Shown in pieces: positions 17,250 to 24,730 of a DNA stretch of 64,000 nucleotides; position 1 is the first letter of the stretch; every line of letters starts with the position of its first letter. Location: the NCBI GenBank assembly GCA_964584315.1, contig CAZOZO010000006.1:35510-99509 (forward strand). Reading direction: 5' to 3'. The notes under the pieces are model-generated. The model was not told the DNA's origin and did no database searches. It worked only from the letters and a program-made list of their open reading frames with translations. The position numbers and the translations under genes are program-made. The DNA comes from CAXXOK01 sp964584315. GTDB lineage: Bacteria; Bacillota; Clostridia; Christensenellales; Aristaeellaceae.

Positions 17250-17278
17250 TTGACAAACTAACAATGTTAGTTTACGAT
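17250..17278 (+). promoter_or_regulatory. tetR promoter with operator copy 3 in its spacer
   Basis: TTGACA (17250-17255), 17 bp, TACGAT (17273-17278). The palindrome ACTAAC-AAT-GTTAGT (17257-17271, extended to 19 bp with AA/TT) occupies the spacer, implying autorepression. Confidence 0.78.
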
Positions 17279-17310
17279 ATCGTAAGAATCATTGCAAAGG
17301 AGAAATCCCC

Positions 17311-17931
17311 ATGCAGCAGATCAGCGCCGATCCCGCCAACCTCGGCAACCGCGAGAAGATTTTGCGCACCTCCATAGACCTGTTTGCCCAAAAAGGGTTT
17401 GGCACCGTGACCACACGGGAGATCGCGGCGGCGGTAGGCATCAAGGCGGCCTCGATCTACAACCACTTCCCCAGCAAAGAAGCCATTCTGGACGAGATCG
17501 TGTCCATGTTTTGCGTAGGCCTGCGCGAGCGGGTGCACCCTGCGTTCAACGCATCCGAGGCGGTGGATGTCCAGCGCTTTCTCGATGGCGTGACCCACGC
17601 CAACGACGTGTTTTTCAGCGACCCGCTCAATGCGTTGATCGGTGTGATCCTGATGCGCGAGCAGTTTCAAAACGAGCGCATCCGCCTGATGCTGCTCACG
17701 GAGATGATCGACGTGCCTCGCCGCATGATTACAGCCTATTTCGAGCGGTTGATGCAAACGGGCCGGATGCGTGTGGCCGATCCCTCGTTCGCCGCGCGGG
17801 AATACCATGCCTTCTTCGTGTATGAGTTCTACGCCTCGTCGCTCGCGTTCGGTCTGCGGGATCCCGATCTGGAGGCCCTTGCCCAGCGCGACACGCACGT
17901 GCAGCTGTTTTTGGATACCTGGGCTCTGTAG
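17311..17931 (+). CDS. TetR/AcrR family transcriptional regulator
   Basis: 206 residues. N-terminal TetR helix-turn-helix is typical: REKILRTSIDLFAQKGFGTVT, then IAAAVGIKAASIYNHFPSKEAIL near residues 35-57. The C-terminal part is the ligand/dimer domain, with no recognised ligand. ATG at 17311 has AAAGGAG upstream. The same palindrome is in its own promoter and twice at the divergent flavodoxin/FMN-binding promoter, so it very probably represses both. The inducer may be a redox-active or flavin-related compound, which is a guess from the target genes. Confidence 0.92.
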   Translation: MQQISADPANLGNREKILRTSIDLFAQKGFGTVTTREIAAAVGIKAASIYNHFPSKEAILDEIVSMFCVGLRERVHPAFNASEAVDVQRFLDGVTHANDVFFSDPLNALIGVILMREQFQNERIRLMLLTEMIDVPRRMITAYFERLMQTGRMRVADPSFAAREYHAFFVYEFYASSLAFGLRDPDLEALAQRDTHVQLFLDTWAL

Positions 17932-18069
17932 ACTGGGTCGAGTGAACATGGCGGCGCGATGACGCAAATCTCGCCGTCCATTGGCCCGTTGCAGCGCCCT
18001 GTGCGTACCGACCGGCAGAGCCGTGGAAGCGTCACGCAGCTTGGCCTCGCCACCGCTCGCCCGTTCGCA

Positions 18070-18098
18070 TTGCGCCGCCCTGCCATTCGTGGTAGAAT
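18070..18098 (+). promoter_or_regulatory. sigma-A promoter of the walJ gene
   Basis: TTGCGC (18070-18075), 17 bp, TAGAAT (18093-18098). Confidence 0.6.
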
Positions 18099-18165
18099 AC
18101 AGCCGGTATCCCTACCACATTTTGTGTTTTCCCCTGTAGGGAACACCCTGAAAGGCGGCGCGGTT

Positions 18166-18957
18166 TTGCAATTTTGTACCCTTTTCAGCGGCTCCAGCGG
18201 CAACGCGGTCTACCTTTCCACCGAGCACGGCGGCCTGCTGATCGACTGCGGCATGAGCGGCAGGCAAACGCTGGAGGCGATGGTCAAGGCAGGCCTGAGC
18301 CCCGCCGCGGTGCACGCCATTTTGATCACGCATGAGCACAGCGACCACATCAAGGGCGCGGGGGTGGTCAGCCGCAAGCTGGGCGTGCCCATCTATGCCA
18401 CCGAGGGCACTTGGGCGGGCATGGAGAGCACGCTGGGCGACGTACCCGCCCGGCACCGCGTGCCCATCACGGCGGGCGAGAGCTTCTTTTTGGACGATAT
18501 CGAGGTGGCGCCCTTCTCCATCCCCCACGACGCAAACGACCCCGTTGGCTACCGCTTTTTTACCGGCAGGCACAGCGTGGCCGTGGCGACCGACCTGGGC
18601 TATTTTCCCCAAACGGTGTGCGACGCCATCTGCGGGGCGGAGATCGTGCTGCTGGAGAGCAACCACGACCCCGAGCTGCTGCGCAAAAACAACCACTATC
18701 CCCAGCACCTGAAGGCGCGCATCCTGGGCCGCAAGGGCCACCTGAGCAACGACGCGGGCGCGGAGGCCGCCGTGCGCCTGGCGCAGTGCGGCACGCGCCA
18801 CCTGCTGCTGGGCCACCTGAGCGAGGAGAACAACACCCCGGACATGGCCTACCGCACCACGCACACCGCGCTGACCGGCGCGGGCGTGGCCGTGGGCCCG
18901 GAGGTGTCGCTCCATGTGGCTGAGCGTTACCGGCCCAGCTACTTGTACTGTGTCTAG
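18166..18957 (+). CDS. walJ: MBL-fold metallohydrolase, WalJ/YycJ type
   Basis: 263-residue cytosolic metallo-beta-lactamase-fold protein. Start region FCTLFSGSSGNAVYL and the metal motif THEHSDHIKGAG near residue 50 are characteristic of WalJ (YycJ), a 5'-3' DNA exonuclease linked to cell-wall and repair phenotypes. Further family features: ESNHDPELLRKNNHYPQHLKARI-type segment near residue 165 (ESNHD) and LLLGHLSEENN near 210. The start is taken as TTG at 18166; the frame continues upstream but crosses the promoter. It sits close to rlmH, as in Bacillus where walJ, htrA and rlmH are neighbours; here htrA is absent and a small unknown gene is in its place. Confidence 0.88.
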   Translation: MQFCTLFSGSSGNAVYLSTEHGGLLIDCGMSGRQTLEAMVKAGLSPAAVHAILITHEHSDHIKGAGVVSRKLGVPIYATEGTWAGMESTLGDVPARHRVPITAGESFFLDDIEVAPFSIPHDANDPVGYRFFTGRHSVAVATDLGYFPQTVCDAICGAEIVLLESNHDPELLRKNNHYPQHLKARILGRKGHLSNDAGAEAAVRLAQCGTRHLLLGHLSEENNTPDMAYRTTHTALTGAGVAVGPEVSLHVAERYRPSYLYCV

Positions 18958-19011
18958 CGCGTCGGCCAGGCGACGTGGGTTTGGCCCGCCACCGTGAGTG
19001 CTCTGCTTTTG

Positions 19012-19033
19012 CATCCGGCCCAGCCGGATGTTT
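19012..19033 (+). terminator. weak terminator after walJ
   Basis: 8-bp stem CATCCGGC / GCCGGATG followed by TTT. Confidence 0.5.
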
Positions 19034-19125
19034 CCAAGTGCGAAAATCGGCGTATGATACGCTCGCGCGGCCCTGTACGGCCCGCGAACCTGCCGCGCCC
19101 AAACGCGGCCAAACGGGAGGTTGCC

Positions 19126-19404
19126 ATGGAATTTCGGGTGATGGACGAGGCGGCGGTGTTTGAAGGCCGCGGCCTCGCGCTGCTGGTAAACGAGGGCGAC
19201 GGCGCGGCCTTTGCCGACGGCTGCCGCATACGGGATATCCTTGGAGCGGAGCACACCGTGGAGCATGTGGGGCAGGAGGAGGATCTGACCATCCTGTTCA
19301 TCCGCGGCGGCGATGCAAACTATTTTGGCCGGCTTTTCCGTAACGTGACGGTGGATGCGACGCTCTTTACCCTGCTGGCTGCCGGAGGCGAGCATGGGGC
19401 TTAG
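19126..19404 (+). CDS. small conserved-looking protein of unknown function
   Basis: 92 residues, acidic, no signal peptide or membrane segment. The order of short strands (FRVMDEAAVFEGRGLALLV ... DGCRIRDILG ... DLTILFIRG) resembles the beta-barrel domain 2 of translation factors, which is only a fold impression. ATG at 19126 has GGGAGG upstream. Its 3' end overlaps rlmH by 11 bases, so it is a real, co-translated gene. It occupies the place held by htrA in the Bacillus walJ-htrA-rlmH order. Confidence 0.7.
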   Translation: MEFRVMDEAAVFEGRGLALLVNEGDGAAFADGCRIRDILGAEHTVEHVGQEEDLTILFIRGGDANYFGRLFRNVTVDATLFTLLAAGGEHGA

Positions 19405-19873
19405 CATCGTGTGCGTCGGCAAGCTGCGCGAGCGCTTCTATGCCGACGCGGTGGCGGAATATGTCAAGCGGATGGCCGCCCTCACCCCCTGCGCCGTGCT
19501 GGAGGTGGCGGACGAGCCGGAGCCTAAGCAGCTGACCGACGCGACCATCGAGCGCACCCTGCGCGCCGAGGGCGAACGGCTGCTTGTCAAACTGCCGCCA
19601 AATGCCTATGTAGTCGCCCTATGCGTAGACGCGAAGCAGCCCACCAGCGGGGAGCTGGCGGAACGCATCCGCGGCCTGCAGCTCGCGGGCCGCAGCGATA
19701 TCGCCTTCGTGATCGGCGGCTCGCTGGGGCTGCACGCAAGCGTACTGGCCCGCGCGGACGAACGGATGGGCCTCAGCCGCATGACACTGCCGCACCAGCT
19801 GGCGCGCGTCGTGCTAGCGGAGCAGCTGTACCGCGCGCTCAAGATCAACGCCGGTCAGCGGTATCACAAGTAG
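19394..19873 (+). CDS. rlmH: 23S rRNA (pseudouridine1915-N3)-methyltransferase
   Basis: 159-residue SPOUT methyltransferase that methylates pseudouridine 1915 in helix 69 of the 23S rRNA on assembled ribosomes, using SAM. The knotted SAM site is clear: FVIGGSLGLHASVLARAD near residue 101 and LSRMTLPHQLARVVLAEQLYRA near 126, ending in the invariant YHK. Usual family length (about 159). ATG at 19394 with GGAGG upstream, overlapping the small upstream gene. Followed by a strong terminator. Confidence 0.96.
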   Translation: MGLSIVCVGKLRERFYADAVAEYVKRMAALTPCAVLEVADEPEPKQLTDATIERTLRAEGERLLVKLPPNAYVVALCVDAKQPTSGELAERIRGLQLAGRSDIAFVIGGSLGLHASVLARADERMGLSRMTLPHQLARVVLAEQLYRALKINAGQRYHK

Positions 19874-19903
19874 GCCGACTGTCTCTATCCTTGCATGGAA
19901 ACG

Positions 19904-19950
19904 AGCCACCCCTTCGCCCGCGCAGACGCGCAGGCGAAGGGGTGGCTTTG
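19904..19950. terminator. terminator hairpin after rlmH
   Basis: 15-bp perfect stem AGCCACCCCTTCGCC / GGCGAAGGGGTGGCT followed by TTTG. Confidence 0.85.
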
Positions 19951-20042
19951 CGATCAGTGTGCTTTGGCTCGAGCCCCGCCGGTATATGGCCGATACGGGG
20001 CGCAAACAGGCTCTATGCGGACAGGGTCGCGCGTTAATGCTT

Positions 20043-20429
20043 CTATTGTGCCGTCGCCTTCGTCAGTGCGTTTTCCACAGCCTTGAGCACGCTCCTGCTG
20101 GTGGCCGTCGCGCCCGCGACCACGTCCACATCCGGGCGCTGCTGTTCGATCACGCGGTCCAGCAGCGTGCGCACGGTCTTGACCCCGCTGTCCTCCGCCT
20201 TGGCGGAGTCGATGGCGGTGATGCGGTGGTCCTTGACCGTCACGGTCACGGTGTTGCTGAAGCGGCCGTTTTCATACGTGCCCACGTACTGCCCGTCCGC
20301 CACAGTCTGCATGTCCACCGTGCCGATCTTCACGTTCAGCGCCTCCGTGAGGCCCACCATCGCAAACAGCACCATGGCCACGATCAGCACCAGCAGCACG
20401 ATGCCGATGATCTTGAGCTTTGCTTTCAT
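20043..20429 (-). CDS. membrane-anchored FMN-binding domain protein (module 2)
   Basis: 128 residues: Lys-rich N-terminus, one membrane segment (IIGIVLLVLIVAMVLFAMVGL) and one FMN_bind domain predicted outside. The flavinylation motif is well formed: DVDVVAGATATSRSVLKAVEN near residue 105, with Thr as the expected ApbE target. Start taken as the ATG at 20429 (GAGG upstream); a GTG six bases earlier is an alternative. It directly follows the flavodoxin gene, the same order as module 1, and the two FMN-binding proteins share the GRFSNTVTVTVKD/FRFSNTVAVTVKD strand. Confidence 0.86.
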   Translation of the reverse strand: MKAKLKIIGIVLLVLIVAMVLFAMVGLTEALNVKIGTVDMQTVADGQYVGTYENGRFSNTVTVTVKDHRITAIDSAKAEDSGVKTVRTLLDRVIEQQRPDVDVVAGATATSRSVLKAVENALTKATAQ

Positions 20430-20436
20430 GGGCACC

Positions 20437-20916
20437 TCACAGGTTCACGGGCGAGGCTGCGGTCAGCTCGCCCAGCAACTGGGCCACCTGCTGGTCGCGG
20501 TTCTTGCGCGACCAGTTGACCACGCCGCTGGCCGTCAGGCTGGCGCCCTTGGCCGCCAGCGCGGCCTTGAACTGTGCCAGCGCATGGTTGCCGCCCATCC
20601 AGCGGTAGGGCAAGTGTTGCGTCACGAAATAGGCCACGCGCTTGCCGCCCAGCGCGGGCATCTGCCTGAGGTACGCCGCCATTGCCTGTGCCAGCGAGAA
20701 CGCCTGCACAGGCGAAGCAAAATACACCATATCAAACCCGCTGGGGTCGGGCTTATCGACCAGCACGGGGGCCTGCGCGTCCTTGGGGTCGCTGGAGGCG
20801 ACCGTCACACGCAGGAGCTGCGGTTCGTGCCCCGCGTCCTTCAGGGAGGATTCCAAAGCCTGCGCCACCTTGAGCGTGTTACCCGTCTGGCTGAATACGA
20901 TCAGACCGATTTTCAT
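20437..20916 (-). CDS. flavodoxin family protein (module 2)
   Basis: 159 residues. FMN phosphate loop VFSQTGNTLKVAQ near residue 7, DMVYFASPVQAFSLAQ near 65 and a FVTQHLPYRWMGGNHAL segment near 100. It is a different flavodoxin subtype from module 1 (SQTGNT loop, longer aromatic-site loop), so the two modules are paralogous in architecture rather than recent copies. ATG at 20916 with GGCGGAG upstream. Co-transcribed with the FMN-binding gene from the promoter at 21009-21037; no TetR palindrome is present here. Confidence 0.86.
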   Translation of the reverse strand: MKIGLIVFSQTGNTLKVAQALESSLKDAGHEPQLLRVTVASSDPKDAQAPVLVDKPDPSGFDMVYFASPVQAFSLAQAMAAYLRQMPALGGKRVAYFVTQHLPYRWMGGNHALAQFKAALAAKGASLTASGVVNWSRKNRDQQVAQLLGELTAASPVNL

Positions 20917-21008
20917 TGTTATTCTCCGCCTTTCCTTGCCATGGCCGTTGGTGAGCGCGCGGGCCAGCGCCCATCGCGCGTTTGTGCCTTTGTCCACTGT
21001 ACAGACGA

Positions 21009-21037
21009 AGCATAGCATAGCCCGCTGCCCTTATCAA
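21009..21037 (-). promoter_or_regulatory. sigma-A promoter of flavodoxin module 2
   Basis: Minus strand: TTGATA (21032-21037), 17 bp, TATGCT (21009-21014). No ACTAAC/GTTAGT palindrome nearby. Confidence 0.6.
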
Positions 21038-21197
21038 CCGGCCTGACCGACACTTGAGCGCCCCCTGCGTGGTTTGCGCGCAGGGGCTGTGAAACCGTTG
21101 CACCGCCAAGGGGTAAAAAGGGTTTTTGCCCCGTGCGGGGAACCTTTCAAGCAGGTGCTCGTCCAAAAGAGTGAGACTACAAAGGAGGTACCTACGA

Positions 21198-21929
21198 ATG
21201 ACGAAAAAAGTACTGACGATCGCGCTCTGCCTGATGCTTTCACTGGGCGCGTTTGCCCCGGCAGGCGCGGAGAGTGCGACGGACAAAACGCTGCAGGGCT
21301 TGATCACCGAGGTGGGCGACGGCTATTTTCTGATGCAGGACGAGGCGCTGGGCGAGGTGCGCGTGAACCTGGACGATGCACTCACCGTGTACGACGGCAT
21401 CGCCGCGAAGGATACCCTTGCCGTGGGCCAGTATGTGCTGGTCACCTATAACGGCGTGATGACCCGCAGCCTGCCTCCGCAGGTGACCGCGTTGAGCGTG
21501 GGCTGCTACGTGCTCCGCGGCATCGTGACGGAGATACTGCAAAACGGTTGCATCGTCGAGGGGGACAGCCTTGTGGAAAAAGCCATCGTTCACCTGGGCG
21601 ACGGCTTCCCGCCCGTATACCGCGGCGTGCCCATCACCGTGTATTACGGCGGTGTGATGGCGCTGAGCATGCCCCCGCAGATCGGCGCGCTGCACGTGGT
21701 GGTGCCGGTACTGAGCGGAACTGCCACCGCCGTGAGCGACGCGGGCTTCACCCTGACCACGCCCGATGGTGCCTATGCCGTATCAGTGGATGGCGCTACC
21801 CGCTTTTCTACTTTACCCGCCGAGGGAGAGGCCCTGCGGGTGTACTTCAGCGGTACGGTCGACGATGACACAAAGGTGACTGCGCTGGAGGTGGCCGCCA
21901 TGGAACCTGCGCAGGTCGCAACGCCGTAA
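21198..21929 (+). CDS. secreted protein with three tandem beta-rich repeats, unknown function
   Basis: 243 residues. Signal peptide MTKKVLTIALCLMLSLGAFAPAGAE, so exported. The mature part is built of three repeats of about 65-70 residues starting at LQGLITEVGDGYFL, LRGIVTEILQNGCIV and LSGTATAVSDAGFTL. The first two end with near-identical blocks, GVMTRSLPPQVTAL and GVMALSMPPQIGAL; the third has diverged (FSGTVDDDTKVTAL). This pattern suggests small beta-barrel (OB-like) modules. No catalytic motif or anchor seen. ATG at 21198 with AAAGGAGG upstream. Terminator follows. Confidence 0.75.
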   Translation: MTKKVLTIALCLMLSLGAFAPAGAESATDKTLQGLITEVGDGYFLMQDEALGEVRVNLDDALTVYDGIAAKDTLAVGQYVLVTYNGVMTRSLPPQVTALSVGCYVLRGIVTEILQNGCIVEGDSLVEKAIVHLGDGFPPVYRGVPITVYYGGVMALSMPPQIGALHVVVPVLSGTATAVSDAGFTLTTPDGAYAVSVDGATRFSTLPAEGEALRVYFSGTVDDDTKVTALEVAAMEPAQVATP

Positions 21930-21960
21930 ATCGTGCGTCCATCGGCATGTTGTACATATC

Positions 21961-21993
21961 AAAACGGCGCTCCCGCTTGGGGAACGCCGTTTC
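21961..21993. terminator. terminator hairpin
   Basis: Stem AAACGGCG / CGCCGTTT (plus inner TCCC/GGGA pairing) between convergent genes. Confidence 0.75.
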
Positions 21994-22043
21994 TATCTTG
22001 CGGGCAAACAGCCCATGGGCAACGTTGATAACGGCGGCGCGCC

Positions 22044-24485
22044 TCAGCCGACGGTCACCGCCACGCGGTAGGTCTTGCCCGTTCCCTCCGGCACGGGGAT
22101 GGTTTGCCCCTCGATGGGCATCCCCTCCACGCTCACCTTGACCTCGCCCTTCTCGCCGCCGCTGCGGTTCTGGATGGCGATCTCAAATGTGTTGCCGCGG
22201 AACGCGCGGTGCACTGTTAGCTCGCGGATGTGCGCGGGCAGGCATGGGTCGACCATCAGCCCGTCAAACTGCGGCTTGATGCCCAGCATCGCCTGCGATA
22301 CGGCGTAGAAGTTCCACGCTGCGGTGCCCGTGAGCCAGCTGTTTTTCGCCTCGCCCGGTCGGTAGCTCTCCTTGCCGTTCACCGTTTGGCTGTAGACATA
22401 CGGCTCGGTGCGGTGCAGCTGCTGATCCTCGATATAGGCGGGCGCGACGCGGCGGTATACGTCAAACGCGCGGTCGCCATGGCCCAGCACCGTCTCGCCG
22501 ATCATGATCCACGGATTGTTGTGGCAGAACACCGAGCCGTTCTCCTTGTACCCCGGCGGATAGGAGCTGATCTCGCCCAGGTTCAGGCGGTAGCTGCGGT
22601 AGGCGGGCCAGTTGAGCACCACGCCGTACTCAAACAGCAAGTGCTCGCGGGTCGCGTCCAGCGCCTTTTGCGCCATGCCGTTCTCCTTGCCCACGCCAGC
22701 CATCACGCATATGCCCTGCGGCTCGATGAATATCTTGCCCTCGTCGCACTCTTTGGAGCCCACCTTGTCGCCGTTCGCGTCATACGCGCGCAGGAACCAG
22801 CCGCCGTCCCAGCCATGCTTCTCGATGGCCGCGACCATCTGCTGCTTCTCCCCGCGCACGAAGGCCGCCTCGGCCCCATCGCCCGCCAGCGCCAGCAGGT
22901 CGGCATAATCGTCGGCCACGCCAACGAACATGCCCGCGATAAACACGCTTTCCGCTATACCGGTGTCATTGTTGGTCACTGTCTGGAAGCTCTCGCCCGG
23001 CTCGGCGGAGTAGCAGTTCAGGTTCAGGCAGTCGTTCCAGTCTGCGCGGCCGATCAGCGGCAGGCCATGGGGGCCCTTGTGCGTCGCGGTATAGCGGAAC
23101 GCGCGGCGCAGGTGCTCCGTCAGGGGCGCGGCGAGTGCCGGGTCGTTGTCAAAATCCACATTCTCGCTCAGGATGCTCATGTCGCCGGTCTCCTTGACGT
23201 AGGCGAGCACGGCGTAGACCAGCCACAGCGGATCGTCGTTGAAGCCGCTGCCCACGTCCAGGTTACCGCGCTTGCTGAGCGGCTGGTACTGGTGGTAGGC
23301 GCTTCCATCGGGGAATTGCGTGGCCGCGATGTCCAAAATACGCGCCCGCGCCCGCTCGGGGATCAGGTGCACAAAGCCCAGCAGATCCTGGCTGCAATCG
23401 CGGAAGCCCATACCGCGCCCGATGCCGCTTTCAAAATAGCTGGCGGAGCGGCTCATGTTGAACGTGACCATGCACTGGTACTGGTTCCAAACATTCACCT
23501 GCCGGTCGAGCTTCTCATCCGCGCTGCGGATGGTAAAGCGGCTCAGCAGATCGGCCCAGTATGCCTTGAGCTCGTCAAGGCGGGCGTCGAACTGCGCGTC
23601 CGTGCGGAAAGCGGCCAGCAGTGCGTGCGCATCGCTCTTGTTGATCACGCCCGGCGCGACGAACTTCTGATCCTTGGGGCTCTCGCAGTAGCCCAGCACG
23701 AAGATGTAGCTCACACGCTCGCCTGGCGCAAGGGTCTTTTTGATACAGTGGCTGGCGATGGGGGCCCATCCGTGCGCCTCGCTGTTTTGAGGCTGGTCGG
23801 CCATGACGACGTCCGGCTTGTCAAAGCCGTTATAAAGGCCCATGAAGCTCTCGCGGTCGGTATCAAAGCCGTCCACCTTCGCGTTCACGGCATACACGGC
23901 GTAGTGGTTGCGGCGCTCGCGGTACTCGCTCTTGTGGTAGATGGTCGCGCCGCCGTCCTCCAGTTCCATCTCGGCCAGCGCGTAGTTACGCTGGAAGTTG
24001 GTGGAATCGTCCAGCGCGTTCCACAGGCAAAACTCCACAAAGCTGTACAGGCTCACCCGCTTTTCAGCGGCGCTCTCGTTGGTCAGGGTCAGGCGCGTCA
24101 CCTCGGCGCGGAAGCCGTGGGGCACCATGGCGCACTGCTCCGCGCGCAGCCCGTCCTTGTGCGAAGTGATGACCGTATAGCCAAGGCCGTGGCGGCACTC
24201 GTAGCCGTCAAGCGCGGTGTGAGTGGGCTTCCAGCCGGGGTTCCACACGCTTTGCCCGTCGCGGATATAGAAGTACTTGCCGCCCGCGTCGGTGGGCACA
24301 TTGTTGTAGCGGTAGCGCGTGAGGCGCAAAAGGCGCGCGTCCTTGTAGAACGAATATCCGCCGGAGGTATTGCTCATCAGCGAGAAAAACTCCTCGCCAC
24401 CCAAGTAGTTGATCCACGGGTAGGGCGTATCCGGCCGGGTGATGACGAACTCCCTTCGGGCGTCGTCGAAGTGGCCGTAGTTCAT
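22044..24485 (-). CDS. GH94 family phosphorylase, cellobiose phosphorylase-like
   Basis: 813 residues, the normal size for cellobiose phosphorylase, which splits cellobiose with phosphate into glucose-1-phosphate and glucose in the cytosol. N-terminal beta-sandwich begins GHFDDARREFVITRPDTPYPWINYLG, a hallmark of clostridial cellobiose phosphorylases. The (alpha/alpha)6 barrel holds SRSASYFESGIGRGMGFRD near residue 340 and the general-acid region IGRADWNDCLNLN near 480. The TGTAAWNFYAV block near 720 binds phosphate in relatives. ATG at 24485 with AAGGAGG upstream. Close GH94 members acting on other disaccharides cannot be excluded. It lies just downstream of a LacI gene that probably controls it. 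Confidence 0.88.
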   Translation of the reverse strand: MNYGHFDDARREFVITRPDTPYPWINYLGGEEFFSLMSNTSGGYSFYKDARLLRLTRYRYNNVPTDAGGKYFYIRDGQSVWNPGWKPTHTALDGYECRHGLGYTVITSHKDGLRAEQCAMVPHGFRAEVTRLTLTNESAAEKRVSLYSFVEFCLWNALDDSTNFQRNYALAEMELEDGGATIYHKSEYRERRNHYAVYAVNAKVDGFDTDRESFMGLYNGFDKPDVVMADQPQNSEAHGWAPIASHCIKKTLAPGERVSYIFVLGYCESPKDQKFVAPGVINKSDAHALLAAFRTDAQFDARLDELKAYWADLLSRFTIRSADEKLDRQVNVWNQYQCMVTFNMSRSASYFESGIGRGMGFRDCSQDLLGFVHLIPERARARILDIAATQFPDGSAYHQYQPLSKRGNLDVGSGFNDDPLWLVYAVLAYVKETGDMSILSENVDFDNDPALAAPLTEHLRRAFRYTATHKGPHGLPLIGRADWNDCLNLNCYSAEPGESFQTVTNNDTGIAESVFIAGMFVGVADDYADLLALAGDGAEAAFVRGEKQQMVAAIEKHGWDGGWFLRAYDANGDKVGSKECDEGKIFIEPQGICVMAGVGKENGMAQKALDATREHLLFEYGVVLNWPAYRSYRLNLGEISSYPPGYKENGSVFCHNNPWIMIGETVLGHGDRAFDVYRRVAPAYIEDQQLHRTEPYVYSQTVNGKESYRPGEAKNSWLTGTAAWNFYAVSQAMLGIKPQFDGLMVDPCLPAHIRELTVHRAFRGNTFEIAIQNRSGGEKGEVKVSVEGMPIEGQTIPVPEGTGKTYRVAVTVG

Positions 24486-24601
24486 GGGGGTTTCCTCCTT
24501 ATATGCGCGCATCGCGGTCTGGTACTGCTGCCGCGTCGCGGCATGGGGCTGGTGTGGGGTACGCCCGCATTCCACGCGGGCCGGGTGGTAAAACGGCTCC
24601 C

Positions 24602-24646
24602 GACGCCAGCGGCGCGCCCCTTCGGAGGGGGCGCGCGGCAAGCGTC
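24602..24646 (-). terminator. GC-rich hairpin between lacI-type gene and GH94 gene
   Basis: 9-bp stem GCGCGCCCC / GGGGCGCGC with outer GACGC/GCGTC pairing; no clear T run, so attenuator or weak terminator. Confidence 0.45.
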
Positions 24647-24730
24647 GGGTATGCGTATCACCCACGGGCGAAGCTGGCGCCGCAACCCTGGCGGCTACCA
24701 ATGCCCACGGGCGACCAGGCCTTGCATGGG

